This document shows, piece after piece, positions 24,414-35,017 of a DNA stretch of 64,000 nucleotides (position 1 is its first letter; every line of letters begins with the position of its first letter). The position numbers and the translations under genes were made by a program. The notes beneath the pieces are model-generated. The model was given only the letters and a program-made list of their open reading frames with translations. It did no database searches and was not told the origin of the DNA. The stretch spans positions 31,992,001 through 32,056,000 of the forward strand of contig NC_077222.1 in the NCBI RefSeq assembly GCF_024763615.1. The letters run 5' to 3'. The stretch comes from Phlebotomus papatasi (Eukaryota > Arthropoda > Insecta > Diptera > Psychodidae).

Positions 24414-24672
24414 TAATATTGAAAAAATACAGTAAAACTTGATCCTTGACTTCTAAAAAACATATTAATCATATTATTAAATAACTTTTTGTAATTAGTA
24501 CCAAGTGTTATGATTTCTGTAAGGTAATCATCCATATGCATTAAAGGGTTTATGAAAAAAATGCACTGGTTACGAAAATTTATTATTTTGCTTTTTTTGT
24601 TATCGATGGCACTTTATATTACCTTTTTGTTTTACAAGAAAAACAATCTTAAACAGTAAATTTTCGTTTTTA

Positions 24673-25114
24673 AGGGCAGAATCACATATGACAGTAAAAT
24701 GCTCACTGTCAAACCTTCACCGTATTTCGTTAATTTACGCATTTTAATTGCAATTTTTACGCAAATTCTCAATTACCGTGTTACATTACCTCATACTCGG
24801 TGCCACTAGGTGAAAATAATATAAGAAAACTGAAGAAATAAAACGAAAATGCGATAAACGGTGAGCAAAAAAACTGTACGAAAAACTGTAGCAAAAAAAT
24901 CCTACAGTTTTCTTTGTTCACCGTTTATCGCATTATCGTTTTATTTATTTAATTTTCTTATACTATTTTCACCTTGGGCCACCGAGTATGAGATAAGGTA
25001 ATACGGTAATGAAAAATTTGTGTAAGAATTGCAATGAAAATGCGTAAATTAACGAAATACGGTGAGGGTTTGACGGTGACGGTGAGCATTTTACTGTCAA
25101 TGTGATTCTACCCT
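24673..25114. mobile_element. Long foldback element, about 440 bp palindrome
   Basis: The left arm begins AGGGCAGAATCACATATGAC and the right arm's complement begins AGGGTAGAATCACATTGACA. Pairing continues through most of both arms (GTAAAATGCTCACCGTC, GCGATAAACGGTGA, CTGTAG) to a short centre near 24,890-24,905. Noncoding. Confidence 0.8.
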
Positions 25115-25324
25115 AAATGTAAAAGGAAGATTCTTAAGAGCCGCAACTAAAATTGAATATTCTCAAAAAAATATTTTCCATTATTATATTTCAAAAAACG
25201 GTAAAGAAGTTATTTGAATGGAGCTTCAAATGCTTAAAATGATATGCTATATATTTTCAATAGTGTTACAGCCTTGTGTTTTAATTGTAATATATTATAA
25301 TAAAATTACTTGATAGACTTTATA

Positions 25325-25414
25325 GATGGCAAATTTCATAAAATTTCACGTTTTTCCGCCTATTGTAGATGGAGACTACGGTGAAATTTCATGAAATTTG
25401 CCATCTCTTTATCT
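25325..25414. mobile_element. Small hairpin, AGATGGCAAATTTCAT ends
   Basis: AGATGGCAAATTTCATAAAA at the left pairs with ATTTCATGAAATTTGCCATC at the right, across a loop of about 45 nt. It could be a minimal MITE. Confidence 0.5.
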
Positions 25415-25511
25415 TTAAAATCTACATAATTTAATCTAGATGAGTAAAAAAATCAGAATTTATATTTCCAATTAATTAAGTGATCAATTTCTTATTATTC
25501 ATTTACCAGAG

Positions 25512-25651
25512 TCCTTAAAGCCCTCTATACACTTAAGAGCAATTAAATAAAAAATCTTTTTCAAAGATAATTTCTGTAATTGTAGGCAGAAAAGTAACTT
25601 TTTTAAAGGATAATTTTTAATGAAAATTGCTTCTAGTGTGTAGATGCCATA
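25512..25651. mobile_element. Short hairpin MITE, GTCTACACACTAGAAG family, copy 2
   Basis: CTCTATACACTTAAGAGCAA at the left pairs imperfectly with GCTTCTAGTGTGTAGATGCC at the right. The internal GTAGGCAGAAA segment resembles the middle of the 19,141-19,281 copy. Confidence 0.5.
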
Positions 25652-26122
25652 AAATAGAAGAAAGAAAATATCAATTGAACTGAATCCTTTCTTATTCTAT
25701 AAAATATTAGTCATTTAATCATAATTCTTTTTCTACAGTTGTCTTCTTTATTTCAAGAGTGTTGTATGTGAGTTTAAAACAACGAGTTCCAGTAAATAAA
25801 CATATCTAAACAATAAGAAACTATTCATCTATTATCATGAATATTATATTTCCTACCAAATAAATAAGAAATTCCTGCCAACTGACCATTATTTCTTTCA
25901 CTTCATTAATATAATATCTATCAAATATTAATATAATATTTCGGTTATGAGTTCTATTGCTTCACTTTCACTATAAATTTACCCTGCGTCTACGATTATT
26001 TAAGTCTAGATAGCTCTCAAATGAAACTTATGTGAAATTTTCAGTGAAATTTAATTCCTTTTGAAGGGACTAGGCGAGGGTGTCAAACCAATCTGTTGAA
26101 AAAAAAAACATTTATAACTTAC

Positions 26123-26222
26123 CCACAGACATTTCTGACTGACTACCGATGGATGTGAGAAAGTCTCTGGATTCCTTATAATTGGCCTCACAATAACTTC
26201 CGCCGGAAAATGCTGCACCGTG
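26123..26222 (-). CDS. Candidate upstream exon of the unrecognised gene
   Basis: A 100-nt stretch before a strong GTAAGT donor, with acceptor ATCTCAG. It reads HGAAFSGGSYCEANYKESRD then FLTSIGSQSEMSV plus one base, which joins the 32-nt exon at 18.0 kb as Asp, or the shifted acceptor at 17.7 kb as Gly. A stop just upstream rules out the more distal acceptor (CTGGCAG) in this frame. A second frame is also open across the region. The ATG at SEMSV could alternatively be a start codon. Confidence 0.4.
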
Positions 26223-27652
26223 CTGAGATTTTCAAAATATCTGCCAGCATTGTTCCAAAATGAAAAGGAAATTTTAGTGCTCAATTTTATTGCTCTCTCA
26301 TATTTATTGTATGCAATAGCAGAAGAAGCATTTTCTCCGGGAATGTGCTATATGGAAATCTGCATGCGTCAGATGTAAATTCATTAATGGTTCATTGAAC
26401 GGATAGTTTTGAAAATGAAAAGCCTTTAGTGTTTACAAGAGTCAGGTCATTGTGTAAAATTGCTAATCGTAGGCAAGATCGCGATCGACGAGGATGATGT
26501 TTAAGGGGAAAGGCTTCACTCTATAGATATTCTCGATATTCTCATGGGTTCTCTTCGCATTCTATTTTCTAGTTCCTGTGCTCACGCAGCGGAGTTTTCA
26601 GCATGAGGGGATCATTTAAAAATGGAAAAGCTATTCTTTCTTTGCGCATATTTTCACGATGGCACGAGCCGAGGAATATGTGTTATGGCCAAGTGAGTTA
26701 AAGCGACTCATTTATTTTCATAATGGAAAGTGTTGTATATTTTTCATTGAAGATGAAAAACGTGCATATGAGAAAATGAAGGAGTTGAATTGGAGGTTTC
26801 TTTTCTTCATCTCTGCCTTTACAATCTACCCGGTGAGTTTCGGTAGAATTCTAATTTTGGACTTTTCACTACACATGCCTATAAATGATACACCCAGAGA
26901 ATTTAGGGTGCAATGAATCTACTCTCTTTAGAATATTTTATTGCCTACAAGAGTTCTTTTTTCTTTCTTGATCATTTTAACTGTTTTGAGAATTGTGTTG
27001 CAGCAGACCGAAAAAAAATTATGCAATCGCAGCTTTAAAATCTTTCGGACATTGCGAACAAGAGTCTCGATCGGCTGGAATTCATGCAAAATTCGCACTG
27101 AATACTGATGAGGAAGAAAAATTCCATGTTTTCTACATTCTTCAGATCATTCTTTATAGCAATGATTTTATTGCCTCAAAGATTACCCGAATGTTGCATC
27201 TTTTTATTTGCTCGAACTCACAGAGAGAGCGATATATTCCATAAAGTTCTCGATAAATACTACCCTTATATTTACAATCGTAGAAGTCAAATAGTATAAT
27301 ATAGTTTCTTATATCTATACCATAGGTTCGCCTTATGGATCCCTGTCAAAATCCCAAAAGCCAAAATCCTGAACGAGAATATACCGAAAGCAATTATTTC
27401 GAATGGGTCGAAATTCCAATAGCCAAAACCCGGAATGGGTCATAATCCACAGTATGACCTCTACCTGTCCTTTACTTCTTGTCCTTTACTTGAGATTAAT
27501 GTTTAAATTAAACTGATAAATACTTTAATGAAAATAGGAATGTTTTCCTAATTTTATACCAAAGAAAACAACAAGAATTTGACAGTAACGGTACGGATTG
27601 AGGATCTTGAAAATTATAACACGGTTTTATTCATGTTTCTAAATTGAATCTA
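26223..27652. other. Noncoding stretch, no gene recognised
   Basis: Plus-strand frames at 26,659-26,916 and 26,993-27,299 have no recognised motif or splice context. A half-copy of the CCCGGTCAAAATCC minisatellite lies at 27,335-27,455 and is listed separately. Confidence 0.4.
27335..27455. repeat. Minisatellite half-element (GTCAAAATCCCAAAAGCC)
   Basis: TCCCTGTCAAAATCCCAAAA then GCCAAAATCCTGAACG and diverged units, in the orientation opposite to 9,125-9,236. It is a decayed left half of the foldback seen whole at 62,787-63,026. Confidence 0.5.
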
Positions 27653-27988
27653 CAGTAGAGTCTCCTAAATTCGAACGCTCGGGGGGTATTTTTGACATTT
27701 CTCACCTCCCAAATTCGAACGATTTTTTTCAAAACTAACGAAATTTGTGTGAGATTAAATTGTACTTTGAATCAAATTCCAGTACTTTCTCGCAAGTTTT
27801 AGTGGTAACATACTTCATTTTCATTTTACACGACCATAATGTATGTAAACATTCAGGAAGAAGCACATAAATATGATTTTCGTTCACCAAGAATACGAAC
27901 TTTCTAACATAACCTCACAATTGACATTTTGAATCCAAACGGCGCCGGCGTTCGAATTTGAGAGATTCAGATTTGAGAGACTCTACTG
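27653..27988. mobile_element. pogo-like MITE, CAGTAGAGTCTC ends, copy 1
   Basis: CAGTAGAGTCTCCTAAATTC at the left and GAGAGACTCTACTG at the right, flanked by TA. Subterminal AAATTCGAACG is repeated. The terminus resembles pogo/Tigger-type ends (CAGTA...CTCG...TTCGAA). 336 bp, no transposase. Confidence 0.8.
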
Positions 27989-28240
27989 TATAAATTAATA
28001 TTGCTAATTTCTGATACGTTTTGTGTTATATTCAAACAAATAATATTTAATAATTATTTCTTCGTGTGAGAAAATAAAAATTAATTTCAAAATATCTTGT
28101 TTATACATGCCAATGACCTTGAGACTTCAATCGTTCCATTTAGTGGTTTTTCTGAGGTTAAATGTTAAGTACCAATTCAGCGCTGATCGGCCAACTAATA
28201 ACAAGGAAATTTCAATTTATCTGAAATGTCTTCGGATCTA

Positions 28241-28402
28241 GGGGGAAATGGGGCACCTTTGAAAATGCGGCACCTTTGGAATTGGGATTTTTCACCCATT
28301 TTTCAATAAAACTGAGCCGTGTCGTGATATAATTTATTTAAAAATAGGTAAAAAACCCCAATTTCAAAGGTGCCCCACTTTCAAAGGTGCCTCACTTTCC
28401 CC
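28241..28402. mobile_element. MITE, GGGGGAAATGGGGCACC ends
   Basis: Left GGGGGAAATGGGGCACCTTT and the complement of the right end, GGGGAAAGTGAGGCACCTTT, with TA on both sides. A second GGCACCTTTG copy lies inside each arm. About 162 bp. The right-hand TA is also the left flank of the next element. Confidence 0.8.
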
Positions 28403-28404
28403 TA

Positions 28405-29387
28405 ACGGTCCTATCACACTAAGATTTTCACAATTTAATTTTAAATTCAATTTAGCCAATTTAGCATTAAAAGATTTCTAGAATTTGCTTGAAAATTCTC
28501 AGTCAGGACACATTTTGCAAGAAATTTGCTCAATTTTAAATAGTGCCGCGAGATTTTTGATTGTGAATGGCTCCGCAAAATATGTGATAGTACTTAAAAT
28601 GTCTTATAAATCACTTATCTGTTATGCAAAATAATCCCCAAAGCCAGAAGAAAGGCTTGTAGGCTAGGGAGCTCATGAATAGACTCTTATACGGGCTTCA
28701 GATCTAAGGCTTAGCCATCTGGCTTAACTCCTCTAATTCTACATCAGCCATCATTTTTTAGGAAATTGTTATTTAGGATTGAATATTAAGGGCAAATGAT
28801 TCATTAGATTTTGAAAGATCAATCAAATTGCTTGTTATTAAGATTTTTGAGACCTTCGGGAACTGGGCTAAACCTCCAGTCTGAAGCCGGCATTATACAG
28901 TTTTGTTGAAAATCTGTATAAAGTCATCCCAACTACGATTTCTTGACACAACAATTTCCTTAGAATTGCTTTGAAGGAACTCAGCAAATTATTCCCGATT
29001 CTGAAGTTTTGCTCGCGTACAAGTTTATCACTAATCACCGTACTTATCTTATTTCTTGGCCACAAATAATATAAATTACGAGTAAATAAATTTAATATGA
29101 ACAATATTCTTCAAAAGGCTACTTGTTTAACTGCAATAAAATTGAAATTAATGAGTAATTTCAACATTTTAATTTGCTGAATTCAAATTTAATTGAGCAA
29201 CCACATTTGTGCTATTTTAGCATGTTTAAAAATGTTTTGTTGGGCAAAGTATTAGTTTATATCAATAAATAAATAAAAATCTATTAATTTAAATTATTTT
29301 TAATGCAAAATAACGCATAGGAACAATTCATTTGGAAAATTAAATTGAATTTACAAATTGAAAAAATCCTAGTGTGATAGCACGGTA
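28405..29387. mobile_element. Inverted-repeat element, ACGGTCCTATCACACTAAG ends
   Basis: Left ACGGTCCTATCACACTAAGA and the right complement ACCGTGCTATCACACTAGGA, followed in both arms by a TTTTCACAATTT-like and AAATTCAATTT stretch. About 983 bp. Inside, at 28,790-28,900, is a diverged repeat (GGACTGGGCTAAACC-like) also seen near 34,540-34,590 and 63,130-63,250. No transposase recognised. Confidence 0.7.
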
Positions 29388-32300
29388 AGACAAGTTAGTA
29401 TTTTATTAATTGCTAGTGAATCATCAGTTACAGTTACCCAAAAACGAAAACAATTATTCTGATTATATTTAGTGCTTTTACATAATCAAGAACCTTGATC
29501 TTTGTATTTGGGTCATCGGTGACTTTCTGGTCCTTAACTCTTTCGCATATTTTGTGAATCTGAGTACCTATGGAAAATATGGGTATTTTGGGAAAAATAA
29601 TTTCTTTGGAATATTTTGAATCGATAAAAATCAATTCTTGTGGATGATTAGAATCTATAAGGGTGTTTAAGTATAGGCTATTTTTTGTAAGACCCTGATT
29701 AATTCTTGAGATAAGATATTTTTAATCAAAAACTCGTAAAATTTGCTTGAAAAAAATAATGGGTTGACGAAGATGCAACTGGTTATCGAATGGTAACAAA
29801 CCGGTAATCGACAGGTCGTCAAGTACCTTGAAAGTTCATTCAAATCATTTATGAACTAATAGTAACAAAAAAGACTTCTCAGAACGCTGAAACCTTGGCT
29901 GAATTTCATGCGTGTGGTCCAATGAACCAAACAACTTTCTTCTACAAAATTAAAGATTTAACGATCCCAGTTTTACGGAATGTTCGAACTCATGCTACAG
30001 AACCCTGCTCGAATTTTACTTTCCCACTAGTTTTGGATCTATACCGGACCTATTGGGAATGAGTAATTCATATTTTCAGAAAACCATGCAAAAATTACTT
30101 AAATGTAATATCAATTTCATTATCTATTCAAATTCAATTACTGATTGATTACGGATTCACATAGGATCGATATGATAGGGTTGATAACTTCAAAAGCCTT
30201 CAACTATTTTTACTAATATTCAACAGAAAGATTGACAAAATAAGCTCTAATGAGTGATTTAATTTTGATTTTGTAAAATTAAAAAAAAAGTAAATTTTTC
30301 GGTCATTGATGCCTATGGACGAAATAAGGGTCTAGACCACCCCCAAATCATAACCGTAAATTCAATCATTAGATCCGTTTTTAAGTAAGCAAAAAAAAGT
30401 ATTGCGTTGTATGAAAGGGAAAACTAACGTCAAGAGATTAGTGGAGGGTCACTAAAGTCCAGGAGTCGATATCTCATTCCATTTGGCTCAAGATCGGATA
30501 CAGAAACAAAAATCATTAAATTTTCAAAGCATTTGCAATTTATTAACGAACCCAAGCATTCCGCAAAGCGTTACTCACTTGGCCATACCTTGAAGAGAAA
30601 TATCCTTATTTTTCCTATTTTTCTTTCAAGGAGTGTTTGAGAAATTTGAGACTTTATTTCAATGAAATGCAGTCCTTCCCTTGCCCTACAATATGTGCCC
30701 TTTTTCTCATTTCAAAAACATCTCACTTGTGTCCAACATGTGGCTGGGTAATGAAATGCGTCTTGAGAGAGAATTTCCCTCCAAAAAAATATTTAGCTTT
30801 CTGCACATTCTTAAGAAACACAAAGGCTTCAATGAGAGACTTTGTATGAGTAGATCGATAATTATTCATGAAATTTCTATTTGGTGAAAATGACATCATA
30901 CAGCGCTATTTTTGCAGGTACAAGACTAGGCATACATTGAGAAATAATTGATCGCGATCACTTGAGAATTGCTTGAAGATCGCGAACACTTGCTAGAGAA
31001 AAAAAAATACACAAAAATAAATTGTGAAATTTATGGAATTGACACAGATTATTGTGGTGAAAAATCAACTAAAGATCACGGTGAAGATCCCCATTTTCTC
31101 GTGATCATGAATCTGTCACTTGTATATTTTTGCAACACAGAGATGAACAAAAATATCGCAAATTTTCCATAAGCCTAACTATTAAGGTAATAGAATAAAT
31201 ATAATAATAAATGGGAGATGAAGAATAAAAATGCAGATCGGGCGTTTGATCTGACGAGAGAAGCACTCACAAGATAAAGAAAATGCTGATGAAAATGATC
31301 ACAATTTAAGTTTGATAGGGTAATTGGTTTGACTCAGGCTAATAGATCCCACGTCCATTTGATATAAAGCTATATCTTTGCGATCGCATACGATCCGCGG
31401 AATTTGACGAATGTTAAGCACAAAGATAAATTAATTCACCATTGATGTTTGAATGTGGAATTTATAGTAAGATCTTCACACACATAATTCACCCGTTTAG
31501 AGGATCACAATTAATTTATTCATGATGCGAACGCTACAAAGTATCTGGATAAACTAAATACTGCCAACAACAAATTAAATCTGTTTTCCCCGCTCTCGGC
31601 AAATACTCAAAATTGTTTGTGTCGTCGTTCCTCGAGACTCTCTGCCCTCCTTGTCTTGCACACTGCCTGGTACCAGTCGAAGTGTAGGAGTCGACTCAGA
31701 ATGATCATGTGTGTAAAATATTTTTTTTTAAAGGAAAAAAAAGATGCGCGCTTCAAACAGTGGCATTCACAGAACTTTACCCAGCTTCTGCAGGCTGTAC
31801 AATCTCGACGATTTGGATGAACCTGCGCTATTCCATTGAGAAGGGAAGAAGATCAGCATAGTGTCTGGTCTCCTATACAATCGAATGTGAGGAGAAAATG
31901 TCTAATTTTACATTAGAACACTCTCTTTTTCGTATTTGGCAGTTCACTGAACGTATCTTCTTTTTTTCTTCATGAAGAAACATATGCCATTTCTCGAAGA
32001 TCACCATCCAAGAGTCATCCTTGGAGAGCAGAGAGTCGGGGAGGCAAAAAATCACAGCCTCTTGTCACAGTGTCTGTCATCAAGTGATCTCATGCTATTT
32101 TACACTTATCTGTCGAGGGAGACAAAATTTGGCGCTTGAAATTATGTTCTTTTTATGCTTCAAATGACGTCTCACATTTAATTGAAATGTGTGTTCTAAT
32201 TACTAAGCTTATTTTGCGATTGAAAATTTCAAAATGTTTAATTTCCAAAAGAGTATTTTTTGATGATTTAATCGAAATTTATAATCATTCATGTATTTTA
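29388..32300. other. Noncoding stretch, no gene recognised
   Basis: A locally GC-richer segment at 31,560-31,700 could be a promoter or 5' UTR of the minus-strand gene, but I see no core promoter motif strong enough to call. Short frames at 30,637-31,172 show no motif. Confidence 0.35.
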
Positions 32301-32706
32301 CTGTGTTATCACACTTGCACATTAAAATTTTAATATGATTCACATTAATTGTCACTGGTGAGAGTCCAAATGTGTAATTTGTGTGTTTGAATCATTTTAT
32401 ATTCAAAATTTGATCTATTTGTTGATAAAAAGGTAGACTTGGCCCGCAAAATTTGATATAAATTAATTTATAGCATTAATGCGAAAAATTAATGCGATTT
32501 TCTCTTTAATTTCTTAATGTGAAAAATATTTATGCTTTAGGTAAATTTAAACTTATTTTTGCAAGCCACGTCCACTTCTTTATCAATAAATAGAAAAACC
32601 CCAAGTATTAAGTAACTCAAAGACACAAATAACATATTTGGACGCTCACAAGCGACAATTAATGTGAATCACATTAAAATTTTAATGTGCAAGTGTAATA
32701 ACGCTG
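32301..32706 (+). mobile_element. Tourist-like MITE, TTA-flanked, copy 1
   Basis: Ends CTGTGTTATCACACTTGCAC and CAGCGTTATTACACTTGCAC in inverted orientation, with a long palindromic body (ACATTAAAATTTTAAT, TGATTCACATTAATTGTC). Both ends abut TTA, the usual target of PIF/Harbinger elements. 406 bp. A nearly identical copy in reverse orientation is at 46,398-46,806. Confidence 0.8.
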
Positions 32707-32895
32707 TTAAGAAACCAGTATAACAAGACCTACGCACTGTTATACGAACTCCAGACCCAAGGCTATGGATCAACTGTTCTAATTTCTCTTGACGCATATT
32801 TTTGGGAAATCTCTTGATTTTTCACTGAATATTGTAAACCTATTTCCAATGAATTGTATAACGTTTGCAAAAATCCTGGCTGTTATAAACTTACT

Positions 32896-33207
32896 TACTT
32901 AAATGGCTGCAACGTTTCCTTAAGGGACTGGGTCTCTCGCACTAACTTCCTCCAATCCTAGCGACTTTCCGTCAACTCACTCCAGTAAAGTAGTATAGGT
33001 CGCTGTCGAAAATTCTGTCCTATCGGAGGGTCCTTGCGAGTTTTCGTAACAATCTTGCTTTTTCGGGGAGGGGTTATTAGCTCCTCGCCCAACATTCTCT
33101 AGAAGGACCAGATCACTTATTCGTTAGCCTCAGGTTCGTGACTGGGGTTGGTTAACCAATCTTTCATTAACTGAGGGGGTGAGGCTATGTGTGCAATTAC
33201 CCCCCAC
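32896..33207 (-). mobile_element. Possible 5'-truncated LINE 3' end
   Basis: On the minus strand a GC-richer 300-bp stretch ends in TTTAAGTAAGTAAG, the same kind of (TAAG)n tail as the RTE-like fragment at 34,668-34,985. No reverse transcriptase residues are readable, so the call rests on tail and composition only. Confidence 0.35.
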
Positions 33208-33399
33208 GTTTAGACCCCTGTTATAAGCTTTTATTTAAACTGTTATAAGCTGTTATAATCAGAAACATTGATCTTTGGTTTTGAGTCATCAGTGACTTGC
33301 TGGTCCTTAACTCTTTCGCAGTCTGACCACCTTCATGTGCACATTGTTCATTAATGTAAATGTGATAGTGAATGAATTCCCTGACACCCTTTTACCACC

Positions 33400-33880
33400 A
33401 ATTTTCATTCCTGAGGAAGCAGGGGGTAGCCACTTTAATAAAAAATGAAGCTATTTTTTACTTTACCCTTGTTAATATTTTGCAGATTTCGCACATCGAT
33501 TTAAATAATTTGCTAGTAATTTTTGTTGGGGATTATAAAATATGTATTTTTGAATAGCTTCTAATGCAAAATTTCGAAATATTTCAAAACTAGCTCCGAA
33601 ACGTTGGCTAGAGAATAAAGGAGCAGAAGAACCAGGTCGAAATTCCGTGTTTTCTCTATCTGCTATAAACGTTGCACTTCAAATCCGTTCATGGGCTTCT
33701 TCCAAACCACTTCGGTGTCATTGCGTTCTGGGTATGTGTCACTGTACCTATGATTTGGAGACCCGAGAGAGTCAGTCCTGTCTAGAACGTCAGAGAAGAA
33801 AGCCGTGTGGACTATGAATGTGTGGCGGCTAGTTATCTTAATAGAGCCCATTTCTTCTTAATCCTTCCAACTTGTGAATC
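33400..33880. mobile_element. Possible Penelope-like element relic
   Basis: On the plus strand CCTGAGGAAGC (about 33,411) and CTCCGAAACGTTGG followed by AATAAAG (about 33,593-33,620) resemble the terminal signature reported near Penelope-like elements, though the two parts are about 180 bp apart. On the minus strand at 33,663-33,851 a short frame contains VHTAFFSDVLDRTDSLGSP, loosely like the region after the reverse transcriptase core. Weak call. Confidence 0.25.
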
Positions 33881-33883
33881 CGA

Positions 33884-34536
33884 CCGTTAGTTTAATTTAA
33901 TTTAATTTAATTAATTTCAAAAATCCACAACAAATAGGGTACAACCCTCTTACAATCGCGTGGCAAGAAAAAAGAATTTAAAAAGAAAAAGAAAAAAAAC
34001 ACAGAAAAAAGAAAAACGGAAAGAAAATAATAAATAATAGAGAAAATAGAAAGCAAAAGAAAAAAAATAAACTAATCAGTTAAGCCCAGTTTGGAAATGT
34101 TTCTGAATTGCCCATTGAGAGCTACGTACCTCACGGGGAAATGAATTATATAAGGCAACTCCTTTTACAAAAAGAGTGAGGTAAAAAAGATCTTGCTCCG
34201 TCCTAGGCACCAAATATCCCTGAACTCTAGCCGAACCCCCCCTTCGTCAAGAGGGAAGCCAGGTAACCAGGTGATACAGCTGTCACCAGGCGATGCAGAA
34301 AGAGAAGAGCACGCATTTAAAGGAAGGACGATAAATCGCAACCAACAAACACGTCTCCTATGAGGAGTAATGTGATCACGGGGACCAAGCGAGCAGATAT
34401 ACCTTACGCAGTTGTTAAAAGCTACTTTTAACCTGTTAATCGTATCACTATCTGCAAGGAAAAAGAGCTCAGCTCCATAAGAAAATATAAGATTACAATA
34501 TGAAGAACAGATGGAATGATCCACTAGATTTTTCAA
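33884..34536 (-). pseudogene. LINE reverse transcriptase 3' end, decayed
   Basis: The minus-strand frame to 34,165 contains YGAELFFLADSDTINRLKVA then FNNCVRYICSLGPRDHITPH, the pattern of the C-terminal part of jockey/I-type LINE ORF2 (YG..L.....L.RLQ..NNC.RYI....RR.H). The frame then shifts, and LYNSFPREVRSSQWAIQKHF follows, matching the usual N.LP.EIR end. The element ends in a run of TTAAA/AATTA units (about 33,890-33,912), a LINE-type tail. It is 5'-truncated and frameshifted, so inactive. Confidence 0.75.
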
Positions 34537-34667
34537 ACCATTTAGGATTTTGAATCTTCCAAGGACTGGGCTAAAACTTCATTCTGTGTACTTATTATTA
34601 TTATTAATCGTGTCGAGGCGTAAGATACGCATGTCTTGCCCAGAAAAGGGCCACGTCAATGGTAAGA

Positions 34668-34985
34668 GGACTTACTTACTTACTTACTTATCCGGCGCTA
34701 CAACCAATTACTGGTCTTGGCCTGACTCAGGACCCGTCGCTACTCGAGCCTGTTACGCGCCACTGTTCTCCAATTCCGCACCCCTAATGAGCTGGCGTCC
34801 TGGTCCACACCGTCGGTCGATCTGAGGCTGGGTCGGCCTCGTCTCCTCGTAGCATAGAGTCCGCCCCTAAAGACTTTCCAGGCTGGGTCGTCCTCATCCT
34901 TGCGAACCAGATGACCAGCCCACCGGAGCCTATTGAGGCGTATTACGCCATTTCTCAAACGATTGAAAGACTTCCAGGTCATCCA
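34668..34985 (-). pseudogene. RTE-like LINE ORF2 C-terminus, truncated
   Basis: The minus strand reads RLNRLRWAGHLVRKDEDDPA..., RRRGRPSLRSTDGVDQDASS and LGVRNWRTVARNRLE, then a stop. This is the typical terminal block of RTE/CR1-like LINEs (RWLGHV.R......GRP..RW.D.V..DL..LG..W...A..R..W). It is followed by a (TAAG)n tail at 34,671-34,692. Only the last 80 or so codons remain. Confidence 0.8.
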
Positions 34986-35017
34986 GTTTTAGTACCACCA
35001 GGAGGAAGTCCGTTCCT

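Larger units (their letters stand above)
18034..26122 (-). other. Large putative intron with several MITEs
   Basis: This 8 kb stretch between candidate exons contains elements at 18,774, 19,141, 19,676, 22,351, 23,050, 23,339, 24,673, 25,325 and 25,512, listed separately. A locally GC-richer stretch at 21,190-21,720 has frames on both strands but no conserved motif or coherent splice sites. Confidence 0.4.

Noticed and set aside
26659..26916. 85-residue plus-strand frame starting MARAEEYVLW
   Set aside because: No recognised motif, AT-rich codons, no splice or conservation support; typical chance frame.
31617..31820. 67-residue plus-strand frame
   Set aside because: Composition suggests UTR or promoter sequence at best; no motif and no splice context.
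34165..34536. 123-residue minus frame as an intact gene
   Set aside because: It is the 5'-truncated, frameshifted end of a LINE reverse transcriptase, so it is annotated as a pseudogene fragment.
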